Translations under genes and position numbers: made by a program | Shown: piece by piece, positions 35,382 to 47,151 of the stretch | How positions within the stretch are numbered: the stretch's first letter is position 1 | Layout of the letters: every line of letters begins with the position of its first letter | The notes under the pieces: model-generated | Databases searched by the model: none | The model's input: only the letters and a program-made list of their open reading frames with translations | What the model was told of the DNA's origin: nothing | Source of the DNA: Adiantum capillus-veneris | Taxonomy: Eukaryota > Streptophyta > Polypodiopsida > Polypodiales > Pteridaceae | Length of the DNA: 64,000 bases | Reading direction: 5' to 3' | NCBI GenBank assembly: GCA_014529385.2 | Contig: CM043959.1 | Location: forward strand, 620,001 to 684,000

Positions 35382-36689
35382 ATGGATGATGAGGAGTTTC
35401 TTTCTTCTTTGTCACCGCAGCAGAGACAGTGGTACGTGGAGCGTCATCACTCTGGCGCATCATCGCGCGTTCCTACTCCATCCGCATCTCCCTCTCTTTC
35501 GGAGCATTCGGCGCGCTCTGAAGCTTCGGCGTCGACGAGACGATCTTCACACTCGTCTAGACACCGGCGCTCTAGTGGTGACGGTGGCCGTTGTTGTGGG
35601 GATTCCGCCACCGATGCCTCCACACCGCCTAGTGTTCGACGAGGCTCTTTACCTTCCCCTTCTTTGCCCGCCCCCACACCAGCCACAGCATCGCCATCTA
35701 CGCTAGGTTTTGCGCGGCTCACTGTTCCTAGCAGCTACACACCTCTACCTACTCCGCCAAGAGCCACCCCACTCGACACTCTTCGCTTCGGGGCCCAGAC
35801 GCCGGTGGAGACACCTGACGTCCGTACCCCCATCGAAACGCCACTAGAGACCCCTGCCGGGACACCCAGGTTCACGCGTCACCGGCCAGAGGGCTTGCCT
35901 TACTCCGTCGACTTTAGCGGCGGCATCATCATGGATGATGACGGCAAGAAGGTGATCTCGCGCATGCGTGGTCTTTGCTCTCAGTTGTTTAGACACTACA
36001 TACTAAACAAATGGAGTGAAGTACCAAGTGATTTAAAAAACAGAGTCATAAGCATACTTCATGATGAGTTTCCTGTTCCAACACGGGATCAGCGCTTCAA
36101 TGAAGACCTGATGAAGATTCGAATGCGCGAATACTGCAAACACAAGCGTTCCGAAGTGCAAAAAGCAATCAAGCATGGGTGGAACAGGCCAGATTGGCTG
36201 GCCAAAGAAGATTGGAAGAATGCGAAGAAAGCAGCGCGCGAGAATCCCGACAAGTGGAAGCAACAAAAGGATGCAGCCAGAGCGCGAGTAGAGGCAGGGA
36301 GCTCGCACCACCTGGGGAGCGGTGGATGGGCATCATTTGAGGCCGATTTTGTAAGTGTTTTCGCATTGCTCTTTATGTTCGATAGTTTAGGGTTTATGAG
36401 TTTTTTAATTCTTACATAATGAAATCTTTGTATGTTTTGACAGTGGTCGATGACAAGACATGATCCCACACCGTACGAGCGCGAGTACGCAGGCAGGAAG
36501 GGCTTAAACGCCCTGATGGACATTCTCAGTTCTCGCGGCGGCATGGTTAGTATTAGGGTTTACTCTTTTCTATTTTTTGTATTGTTTTATAAATGTCGTT
36601 ATGTTTATACTTACTGAAAGCTGTCTTATTGTCTTTTTTTGCAGAATCCGACAGATACGCTGCTTGGACGCGATGAGTTGTCTGACTAG
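35382..36689 (+). CDS. TNPA-like CACTA protein, unit 5, intact (three exons, 371 residues)
   Basis: Exons 35382-36350, 36444-36545 and 36645-36689, borders TTTT|GTAAGT..ACAG|TGG and CATG|GTTAGT..GCAG|AAT, all in phase. The first half is low-complexity: Ser/Arg-rich (SSRHRRSSG), then Pro/Thr-rich with many TP pairs (TPVETPDVRTPIETPLETP). The second half has a charged helical segment (WLAKEDWKNAKKAAREN, DKWKQQKDAARARVEAG) and a conserved C-terminal block, GRD/RHDPTPYEREYAGRKG..ALMDIL. That order resembles the plant Ptta/En/Spm (Transposase_24-type) family. In En/Spm the second product, TNPA, binds subterminal repeats; by analogy this protein may bind the TAGCGACGC motifs. Start chosen at the first Met after a TTTAATGCAG acceptor-like site, where all units agree. 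Units 2, 3b and 4 have a stop in exon 1, and unit 3a is fused. Confidence 0.7.
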
Positions 36690-37403
36690 ACGACGTCAGT
36701 TTAGCCGTAGCTAGATAGCATTAGTTTAGGGTTTCTCATAGCTTATGTATCATGAGACGGATTTTATACGTCTTTTTGAACCATGTATATTATTACATTT
36801 GTCACCGCAGTTCATTTTGCCAATCAATTCTTTATGCCTATGATGTTGTACAATTGTCATTATTACATTTGCCAATCAATTCATTTTGCCTATGATGTGT
36901 ACAATTGTCAATTTTACGCTTGTCAATTTTGCAAACAATGCGTCTTGTGGGTGACTATTTTGGGTCTATTATCTACCCTTGCACTTTTTTTAAAAAGTGA
37001 ATCAAGTACAATATGGTTGATGGGTGGCAGGGCATTCAATGCCCTGTCACCAAAAAAAAATTCTCTCGGGCGTCGCTATAACCGTCGCTATTTATGGCTC
37101 TGGAGCGTCGCTATAAGCGTCCCTATAGACCTCTGTGACAACGTCGCTATGAGCGTCTCTATATAGCGACGCATATAGTGACGCTCTCGTAGCAACGCTA
37201 TTAGCGACGGTTTTAGCGACGCCGGGGGTTATAAAAACCCAATGTATTTCCGTCGCTAACAGCGTCACAAGAGCACACAACCTCTTGTAGTGCAGATGAG
37301 CAGCGGCTTACTCTTTTCCAACATCGGTATCAGAAGAATGCAAAGGTCTACATTCACATTTGTAGCCTTCTTTCATTAATGATTGCAAACTTTTTTATCA
37401 TAA

Positions 37404-40400
37404 GGTGTACCAGGGTCCCCCATCATGTGGGGAGATTACAGCTAAGTTTGCTAGGTACTATGCTTTTGAGAAGTGTCATGCTCCTAAAAATGACCCAACA
37501 AGACATAAAATTGCATGGGCAAGGTTTGGGGAGAGTGTGTTGAGCATGTGCAGTAGTAAACCTACGGATTGGAGAGGAAGGTGGAAAATTGGAAGAGGGC
37601 TAATGGAGCATTTCATGGTGGGCTATTAGGGTCCAACAAGAAGAGGCAATACACACAGGGTGCCAGCAATATGTGTAATATTGAAGAGGACAAAGTTTTG
37701 CAGTTTGAAACAGTGGCAGTAGAATACATTTCTGATCTGGATGCCATTGTTCACGGAGTTTTGACAAGCTCTACGCAGAAGTTGAACAGGTTATCTGAGT
37801 TGAGGGCAAGTCTCCAACAAAAGAAAGAGAGTTTACTGAGGTTTGAGGGCTCAAATGCTGTCACAAAGAAAATTAAGGAGGATATTCTTTTGTTTGAGCA
37901 ACGCCTTGATGAACTACATCGGCAAGTTCCTTGTGACTTTGATGAGATAAAAGATGTGGAAGCTGATATAAATGTGTCGAAACGCATGCTATGTCGACTC
38001 GAAGGCACTGCGGAGATGAAGAATCTTGCTCTAGAAATGGAAATTGAACAGGTATTTTTACATATGGTACCTCTTGTTCTTCATGTTATTTTTTTCTAAC
38101 TGTGCTTGTATGTAGTGCCATATTCTTGATAGGAACTTTTGCCACTTGTCCTGGTTTATACTTTTTGTACAATGTCATGAACAAACTTGGGTACTATTTG
38201 AATTGTTTTGGTACTTTTGGTATATAGCTAGTTCTTCAAGTGTCCTTTGGTGCATCCTGAATATTCTTATGTACATCTTGTAGGAGCATTTGGTACTTCT
38301 TGTAGGAACATTTGGTACTTTTGGTACTTTACATTTGGTGCTTTCTGTTGGAACATAATATTTATATATGTGTAATGACATGTACATATTAGGTGCTTTT
38401 AAGTACCTTGGTTTGACCATGAGTATTTTCATTTGGTACTTCTTGAAAATTTCAATATTTTTGGGTACTTTGGGCTCCTTTTGGTACTTTCTGTAGGAAC
38501 ATCATATGTATATCTGTGTGCTATGAATTGTGATGTACATATTAGGTCTTTAAGTACCATATTTGGACCTTAGGTACTTTACTTTTGGTACTTCAATATT
38601 TTTGGGAACTTGGAGACCTCATTTTGTACTTTTTGGTACTTTATATTTTTATTGTTGTGCTTTGGGTACGTCACATCTAGTAGTTTTATTGTTTGGAACT
38701 TTTCATACTGATTATTTGGTACTATTTACTATTTGGTACTTAACATTTGGTACTATTTATGGTGTACTAGATTGTTGTGCTTTGGTAGGAGCATGATATA
38801 CAAGTACTTTTAGGTATTGTCTGCTAGTTTTGCTACTTACCATATTGGTTACTGTTTTCTATTTGATACTACTTAGTGCTTATTAGATTATTTTCCTTTG
38901 GTACTAGTTGGTCCTTTAGGTACTCTGAACATTTGGTACATTTTACATTTGGTATTATCTGCTATTTAGTACTAGTAATTTTCATGACATTTTCATTTGC
39001 TACTGTTTACTTTTCTCTAGGACACTACTTTGGTAATATTCACTGTCATAACATTTCCATATGTGACATGCAGAGGGAATGTTGTGTCCTCGAAACTGAG
39101 TGTGAAGAGGCTCAGATCCAGAGTGATTTTGTAAGAATGATAATTGCAAAAATCAACGAAGGAAGAAGATTCATATTATTTCCAAGGCCCCATATCAAGG
39201 ATGAAGACAACACAATCTATGCTTTAGGATCTTTTCTTGCTTGTGGGGAGTGCTTGGGCTCCATCCATGTGGTTGGTTCTTTCATGCTGGCTATAGGCAC
39301 CAATACCACTCTCTCTATTTCGTTGCCACTCTAATGAAAAAGACATTTGTGCGAAAGTTGGATGCAACGAGCGCATCTTCGGAGTGGCCAAGACCTGGGC
39401 TCACAACAAGGGACATGTTCAAAAGAGTAAGCAACCGTCTTGCTTCTAATTTTGAACACAATTTTGGTTTTTCTTATCGTAAAATGTTTGTTTGTTGTTG
39501 AACTATGTAGAATACGAGGTCAAAGAGGAGTATAAGGACCACCATGTTGCAGACAAGCGCTCCAAGGTTGGACATATGTTTGATGAGGAAATGGCAGATG
39601 GTGGTAAGTTCTATGATGTGGATATGCACGAGGTAGCTACACGCACATTTCAAGGCATGTCTAATGAAGTGCAATCAGACAAGCTAGATGAAGACAAGGA
39701 CACCACCACAGGGGCCCATGAGGGAGTAAATGACCGCAAGGAAGAGCCGGACCATGAGGTGCTACCAGACCATGAGGATGTAGACAAGGACCAATAGGAT
39801 ATAGACAAGGACGAGCAGGTTGGAGACAAGGACCAGCAGGATGCGGGCAAGGACCAAATGGGGGAAGTAGATGATGACAAGTCGCTACCGGAGAAGAAGG
39901 ATGGAGACAAGGATCCCATTATAGAGGACTCAAAGGTGGACACGGGTGGGAATAAAGTGTTAAAGGAAGAGGACCCAAAGGTGGATGATACTGGTGTGAG
40001 CAAGGAGCTGCTTGAGGAACGCTTACCTCTTGATGATGCATTACACAAGGCGGAGTTTCTGAGAGACAAGGACTCCCCTATAGGGGTTGATGTTGATGAG
40101 CATACAACAAGTGATGATGGCTCTCTCAAGTGCGTGTGCCTAAGACCCATGCGTGCAAGATGTTATGCATGTGTTGTGCCACATTGTATTATCGACCTTA
40201 GTTCAACCATTTGTTTTGAGCCAAATATGCCTATTATTGTCTAGTGTTTAATGAGCAGTTATATGTTTTCTGTCTCTTTTGCCTATTCTTGCTTGTTAGG
40301 GTTCAAAGCTTGGTGGTTAGATGAGCCTACTGTTATAGAGCGTAATGCTCCAAAGGATCTTCCTACATCAAAGGGCAGACTGATTATTCTTGATGTCAAT

Positions 40401-41158
40401 GGGGTGGTCTTGAAAAGTTGGTCTACGTTACCAAAATATGAATGGGAATTCAAGCAAGCATTACAAGAATTACGTGTCAATAATTTATGTTTTTGTAAAC
40501 TGAGGCCAGGTGCCCAAGATTTCTTGGAAGTACTGGCAGCTCTGGCAATTGTTATGATTTGGAGTTGTTGCATGAAGCCTAAGCTGATGCGAATCTTGAA
40601 TACTTGCTTCCCAAAAGTTATGAAGAACTCAAAATTCATAAAAGGTAGTGTAACTTGGAGTAAGTGAGTAATAATCTAATGTGCAGCCTTGTTTTGATTA
40701 AGTCTTATATGATTTCTTTTGTATGAGCAAACATATTTTCTCAAGAGGATTGTGAGATTTGGCGGGATAGTCTTAAATATGTTTCATACATTGACAAAAA
40801 ATTCTGGCAGAAGCCTATTTTCCTGAAGAAGTCGCAAACAGTTTGGGAATAACACCCACAATTCAACATTGGCAACACGATCCTTCTTGAAGACACCCGC
40901 TACAAGTCTTTCAAGAATGATTACGACAATTGCTTATCAATCCGTTCTTTTGAGCCAGGAGTGGATCCCGAGGGTTCCTCGTATCTCACTGATATAGTAG
41001 AGCCTTGGTTAGTTGAGTGGATTAGAGATCCCTTCCCAGATGCCTATTGTAGAAAACACCCATTGTTTGATGTTGAAGATGATTTGTCCCCACTGGTTGC
41101 TGATTATTTTGTAGAGATGGAAGGCTATTCCTATCGATTTGACCCCCCAAATATATGA
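37404..41158 (+). pseudogene. Host gene: coiled coil, acidic DKD repeat, FCP1/NIF-like HAD phosphatase domain (decayed)
   Basis: Exon 37404-38051 gives the GPPSCGEITAKFARYY segment, then after a one-base shift at about 37570 a long Lys/Glu/Leu-rich coiled coil ending EMEIEQ. An exon from 39074 continues the coil and adds cysteine pairs (ACGEC; in another frame CAKVGC), perhaps a decayed zinc finger. From 39520 comes an acidic linker of D-K-D/DKDQ repeats with TAG at 39795. The exon from about 40301 reads GRLIILDVNGVVLKSW and KLRPGAQDFLEVL, the HAD motif I region of NIF/FCP1-like phosphatases, with DxN instead of DxD. The next exon has VWE, then TAA at 40850, then NTILLEDTRYKSF and DPEGSSYLTDIVEPWL, ending 41156-41158. 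Two frameshifts and two stops mean it is probably dead. Long introns are full of GGTAC repeats. The CACTA sits in its 5' part. Confidence 0.65.
38200..39050. repeat. TTTGGTACTT-rich degenerate repeat (intron)
   Basis: Dozens of GGTAC cores embedded in TTTGGTACTTT or TATTTGGTACT. It fills the host-gene intron between 38052 and 39073. Related tracts occur at 41270-41600, 43930-44760 and 47870-48440. Confidence 0.8.
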
Positions 41159-41269
41159 TGTATCCCAATTGGCTACTAATGTTCAGTATCCAACTTATAT
41201 TATTACTAATATTTATGGTAATTTTGTTATTTCCAACTACTTGCAATGTGTATTTTTTAACTTGTTTAC

Positions 41270-41610
41270 TTCAATTTGGTCTTCTTGGGTACTATTTTGG
41301 TACTATACATGTTAGGCACTGCAACATTTGGTTCTGTAACTATTTGGTATTGTACAGTAGCAATATACAGTACCAATTTGGTACTTAATAGTACCAAATT
41401 TGGTACTTTGTAGTTTCAATTTTGGTATTGTGGACATTAGCCATCAAGAGAGGATGCACTAAAATATCATGCATTTGGGTTACAGTTGGTGCAGTACTAG
41501 TTTTGGTACTAGGTACTATTTATCTTTGGTATTGCAACATTTGGTTCGGTAACTATTTGGGATTATACAATACCAATTTTGGTACTATATAGTGTCATGT
41601 TTGAAACTAT
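41270..41610. repeat. GGTAC-rich degenerate repeat downstream of the host gene
   Basis: TTTGGTACTATA / AGTACCAATTTGGTACT strings immediately 3' of the phosphatase-like exon. No coding signal. Confidence 0.7.
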
Positions 41611-42101
41611 ATATTAGTCAATGAAAAGAACATGGTTGGTTTTTTGGTAATTATTCTAAGTTATTGGGATAGGGTGATTAACCCAAGTTATTCTTCGGTA
41701 CCTGCTATCAGAACACAAGAACAGATAGAGAGGAAACTCAAGAGAGAAACAAAAAGACATTAGGCTATCAAAAGAAGTACATGGTTGAATTTTTGGTAAT
41801 TAACCCAAGTATTATCAGAGATCCTAAAAGTCATCTATTTGTACTTTCTACCTCTGTGTTTGGTATTGTTTGTTACATGATTAGTGCATCTTGATCACTC
41901 TCATCATCATACGGCATGTTATTGTATATGTTTTCATAAATTTCAGTAGATAACCCGAATCTATTTTTCCATCCAGGGATAGGCTCCATGGGAAACCGTA
42001 TTGCTCTTACAAGGTGTGAGTAGATCATAACTAGAGGTGTATGATTTAGAAGGCTGTATGTATCAAAAATGCCTTCAACTGGCCATAGTACAAGCCTTCA
42101 A

Positions 42102-45100
42102 CTACTTTCCCCTCTCTAACAATTTCCCCCCTCTAACAATTTTGTTGTGCCATGCATCCTTTTGTGCCTTCACTGTCTCGTTCCTCTTTTTGGTGCATTT
42201 AATCAAATAGAAATCATGTCCTTTCTCTGCTACCTTGGCTGCAAAGTTGTCACCAATTGACAACAATTCACACAAACACTCAGGGTTCCCTTCATACATG
42301 GGGAGGTTAGAGACATTATGCATTGGCAAATTGAAATCAGAACTATTATTTTCTTTGGCATCATCGTCTTCATCGTTGCAAGGATCGTCTGATTCCAATA
42401 ATGGTTGGACTATCAAATATTTCCATTCTTCTACATGTTGTTTGTTCTTCTCTCTTGTTTTTTGAGTTCCCACACTTAGCTTTATTAGTTGGGCACCCTT
42501 GGCCTTTTAGATGACCTCAAACGGACCCCGAATAGGCCAAAAACATCTTCTCCATTGCCCATAGATAAATGAATCACAAAAACATGAGAGTGTACGATAT
42601 CGTAGAGCGCATGGACTATCCTGTGAATATCCATCAATGCAATGAAATGATCATGAGCCTGTAATACATTGACAATCTCATTGGACATTGCGTCGCACAT
42701 CATCCTTGAAACTAGCCAAAAAACTCTTTGTGTACTTGATTTATGCTGAAATGTTTCATTTAGATAGTTGACTACATCGGCTGCAGACTTCATAGGCTAC
42801 CCATCTGGTTTCAACTCCTCATGAGTGAGGGTTCTCTTTATGATTACCTCTGCTCCATCGTGCTCACCTTTTCCATGTCCTGATGCTGAAAAGTTATGCA
42901 TTATCTGCAGACCTGTCAACCAATAATGCCTAGCCACAAAGTAGAACTGTCTTCATGCTTTCAACTGAGACACTGCACCATCTGACAACACCCAATGACG
43001 TCGTAAAGAATGGCCTTTCTGTTTCAACCACTTGTCATGAAGAAGAAAACAATGTTGTACAGACAAAGTGTCATGTATTATATCATCAGATATGTAAAAA
43101 TGGAGTGTTTTTTCAACACCACCTCCTGAGTTTCTCACATAAGTAATGTGAATAAGTATTGTAACCTGATTAGACCACTAGTGCATGGACTTGTATCTCA
43201 TTTTCTATTTTAAATCGATAATTCTTGGCAAATTCGATGATCGAAACAACAACATCTGATGGAAACTTGAGTAAGCACTCTTTAAATTGTTGTCCCTGCC
43301 ACCAAAAAATGTAGTTATGCTTGATGAAGCTCTTAAGATGAGATGAGAATGGGTCAATAAAAGTAGAGCATCTTATTTGTTGCACTACCAAGTCCTTTCT
43401 TTTCTTCTCAGACCCACCTGCATCAACTTGCCCAGTTGAAACATCTGTGAAGATCTTCACAGTGACCTCCCCACTATCCACTGAAATTTCATCAGGACAC
43501 AATGTCAACCTGTTTATTCCAAATCTAGAGCAAATCCAAACGAACATTTTTTTGCATAGTATTCTGCATCATGAGCCTTTGGACATAAAAGTGATTCCCA
43601 CATATCACTGATTCTATGAGACACTAATTGGTTTGCAGTACACTTACCTGAATCATCACTACAGCAAACGGAACATGTGCAGGCATGATCCTTTCCATGA
43701 TGCCCAAACTTGTTTTGTCGCATCTGATTAAATGCCTCTTTAAAATATATCATTTGGACATGATATACACAGCAACGCGTATATCGCTTCTTCATTTTTT
43801 GGACAAAGTAAGGCTTTAAAGCCTCAAAACATCTAAGAGAAATTTCCACTTCTGGATTGGCCCTCTTGAATCTTTGGTACAACTCAACCTGTGACATTAA
43901 AACAAAACAAATTATGAGAGTAAAATATTAGCCATTTTGTACAATACCATTTGGTACAGAATAGTACCTGTATAGTACCAATTTTTGGTACTGTATAGTA
44001 TTAATTTTTGTATATTTGGTAGAGTACATTAGCAATTGGATTTTGTGCAGTACCAGATTTGGTATAGTAAGACATTAGCTATTTAGTACTTTACCATTTG
44101 GTGCAGTAGAGTACCAATTTGGTATTGTTCAATACCAAGTTTGAAACTAGTTTGGAAATTTCTTAAAGAGTACCTTAAATGGTGGTACCAGGTGGATGCC
44201 ATAAATTACCAATTTGGTGGTATATAGTACCAATTTTGGTACTGTAAGACTTTATCAATGAAATATATTTTTGTTTTGTACTAGGAAATGTACTATAGAG
44301 TACCTTGAGTAATGCTATAGGGTGGATGGGGATATTATGTAGTACATAACATGGAATTATATGGTACTCTTTAGTACATTTTAGGGTGCTCCATATAACA
44401 TGCCACTATATGGTAGATAAATGTACTTTGGCCTACATCACAAGGTTCTATAGAGTACTCAAATCAGATTGAATGTACTATGGTGTACCTTATATGGTAG
44501 TATAGGGTAGATGAAGGACCTATGAACATTATTATAGGGTACTCCAATCACATGAAAAGTGCTATTGAGTACCTAATGTGGAAGCATACGGCATTTTAAG
44601 GTATAACAATGGAGTACCTTCATATTAATAAAGCTACTATTATACCTTAGGTTGCTACATGTACCAAATGATATACCTTCAGCAAGTTACTAGAGGTATT
44701 GTATGAGGTAAAACAAATGGAATACCTTCAAGTACTATAAGTAGAGTACATTACACCTGAGAAAATAGAGAGGCACAAAAGACATTAGCAACGGTTTAAA
44801 TTTACCTGAGAGTCATCGAGAAGATGCATTGGATGTTTGATAACACTTTTTCTTCCAATCCTCTTCCGACATATATCCTTTTTGTTGGGTGAAACTAGAG
44901 TCTCTGAGCTCCAAACGACATAAACTAGATCTCTTACTTCACCTGTGACAATGTTACCTTGAGGCAATTATCTTTGACATGCACTCAATGGCAAAAATTC
45001 CTCATCATCTTTAATCTCAAGACGATAATTGGCTGCAGCAATGTTTCTCCGATGAACACTCAAAATACCTGCTATCCTTGTATGGTTCATTTGTGTCATG

Positions 45101-45370
45101 CCATCGATATTATTCATTACCATCATCAAAGAAGAGCTCATCTATTGAGCGGGGCACCTTGAGCTGGCTGAGGGTGTTACGGATGCTAGATAGAAGAGTG
45201 CTTTCAAAATTAGCTATTGATGTTTGCAGATCCTTAAAAGTAGGATGGAGCATGTGTTGATGGAATAACTCTGTCTGGATACTTCTTGTAAGCCCTAGTG
45301 TCTGTTTGCGCCAAAACTTTGCCTTAGCTGAACAAATCTACTTTCTTGATTTGGCTTCATCCATTAAAGA
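42102..45370 (-). pseudogene. Transposase-like gene with SDGA..Q and GHGKGxHDGA motifs, broken
   Basis: Read from high to low coordinate. About 45330-45110: LQTSIANFESTLLSSIRNTL then VPRSIDELFFDDGNE. 45080-44806: LSVHRRNIAAANYRLEI.., SPNKKDICRKRIGRKS.. HLLDDSQ. 43897-43514: VELYQRFKRANPEVEISLRC.., a Cys cluster CTCSVCC..C..C, then LLCPKAHDAEYYAKKC. 43547-43170: FGINRLTLCPDE.., WWQGQQFKECLLKFPSDVV, EFAKNYRFKIENEIQ. 43138-42785: YISDDIIHDTLSVQHCF, HWVLSDGAVSQLKA, SASGHGKGEHDGAEVIIKR. The tail lies to 42102. TGA follows QLKA and TAG follows EELKPDG, so it is a pseudogene. The regularly spaced D, SDGA and GHGKG-HDGA blocks look like an RNase H-fold transposase core; I recall similar proteins in mosses, ferns and animals but cannot name the superfamily. 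An intron at 43900-44805 is GGTAC-rich. Confidence 0.6.
43930..44760. repeat. GTAC-rich degenerate repeat (intron of the minus-strand gene)
   Basis: Recurrent TAGTACCAATTTTGGTACT and TAGAGTACCTT strings. Same motif as in the host-gene introns but in a different gene on the other strand. Confidence 0.75.
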
Positions 45371-47076
45371 TGGATCTTGCAACCTGCTGCTTTCTTTTTC
45401 TTTCCTTCTCTATTCTCATTTCTTAGCAGCCCAATACTCATGCATAGAAGCGGTGTCCATGCTGTGAACACTTGCATTCAGCTCCATAGTCCAATCCCTG
45501 TTTAGGCAGCCTTGCACAGTAGTCCAATCCCTATTTGGACAACCTTTCTCATTCACCATGCCAAGAGAAGTAGTTGTGAATTCCATGCCTTGAGGATTAT
45601 CCATGTTTACGTAGCCATATTCTCATGCTAGGATAACCATTTGTATTCTCTGGTCAATCTGTGAATTCCATGCTGGCAAGAGTGTGGGTAGTGTAGCGAG
45701 TTAAAGAGCTACAACTACATAATCGGCTATGTTGTGGACGAGGAAGAAAGATAGGAAGAGAGAGAGAGACAGAGAGAGAGAGACTCGTCTATAATCATTA
45801 CATAGATCTATGCTGATACAAACCAAATGTTTTTTTTACATAAAAGAATTCCCCAAAAAAAAAAAGATAAAAACGAATTTCCCAATAAAGTGGATAAAAA
45901 AGACTTCCCCAAAAAATGCTAATTTTCTACCCAAGAAAAAGTAGTGTCCTTGACAGTGCATATTGTACCACCAAACCATGCTTTCAGCCATCTACACAAT
46001 ACACTATATAGCTACACATTAAGTACTTCCCATAGTAATAAATAGTAATAAAGTGTCCTACTTATTTGTAATATTATGTAGCTATTTAACTCTATGTGCT
46101 ATGTAGTGTTATCTAGTAAACTATGAGATACTATATACTTATATGGTGGAATATAGTTTTATGTGCTATATAGTGGTAGATGGTAGTATATAGTTCTTTA
46201 CACTACAATGTTGTATGCACTATATAACTCTATACTTTGTAATTTTTCATGAATTACACGGGCATTGGTAATTTTACCTTTCATATTCGTCACTTGTGGG
46301 ACTTTTATTCTTTCTTCAACCTTGCCACTCATATGGACTCTCCCATTCTGCCATCATAAACTAATGAATATTCTCTAATCTTTCCCGATGGGGGGCAATC
46401 TCTACAATCAAGCTTGAAGCATCTTAGTCCTCAAAAGCATAAGAGCAATTGCAATTGCAATTCCTGGTGCCATCAGAGAAGGTTCCTAGAGGCTTGTTGT
46501 GCACACAAGGATTTAAAAACAAAGGACTAAGGCTTCCACCTTGCCAAAATTCCCAATGGTTGGCGTTGGATACAATGAGAACTTCCGGTTGCTTCATACC
46601 TCGTAGCACGAATCTAAACATCAAAAATTCCAACCTTGTTTTTGGTTTCTTCATCATTGCCAACTTTGGAACTTGCATCTACCCAAGATATTTAGCAATT
46701 ATTGCAGCCCAGCAGAAGGTGAAGCCTCCCGTAGACATTTTGAAACAAAATGTAAAGGAAGTCACTATGGCCCTTTAATGAAGGGACCCATTTAGTAAAC
46801 AAGCTGGCTCTCCGCCTCTGCAAACCATGGCACTCCCTTCCAATGAGAGACAGAGAGAGAGAGAGAGACCATCTATTCTTTCCACCCACATGGCTCGACT
46901 CGAGAAAATCATGCCCTTTCTACACTCGCCCAAAAAGCCTCCATATCAACACTCCCATTTGATGCATACTCCCGTTCTCGCGAGAGGGAGTGCCAATAAA
47001 GGCACAAAAGAACTTGGTATGTCTTTCTTCCTCTTGTTTAACATGTGTGCCCTTTTTACAACAGGCTCAAAAAACT

Positions 47077-47151
<75 letters not shown>

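Larger units (their letters stand above)
6061..37826 (+). repeat. Five-unit tandem array of CACTA plus host sequence
   Basis: The unit runs from inside the CACTA (GAAAAGATCTACTG at 6061) through its 3' end and about 530 bp into the host gene (..CAACAAAAGAAA). Units: 6061-12306, 12307-17990, 17991-26475, 26476-32154, 32155-37826. The four unit-to-unit junctions (12307, 17991, 26476, 32155) are identical: host CAACAAAAGAAA joined to transposon GAAAAGATCT through a shared GAAA. Unit 1 has 1,100 bp that units 2-5 lack (8695-9794). Units 2-5 have about 234 bp and 298 bp that unit 1 lacks. Units 2-5 differ from each other by few substitutions and indels. Confidence 0.93.
32155..37826 (+). repeat. 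Array unit 5 (last unit, continuous with the host gene)
   Basis: CACTA part 32155-37292. The host part from 37293 runs on without a junction past the GAAA at 37823-37826 into the rest of the host gene. This is therefore the copy that keeps the original 3' flank. Confidence 0.9.

Noticed and set aside
6061-37826. CRISPR-like or satellite interpretation of the repeat array
   Set aside because: Units are 5.7-8.5 kb with exons and introns, and the DNA is eukaryotic; there are no short repeats with unique spacers.
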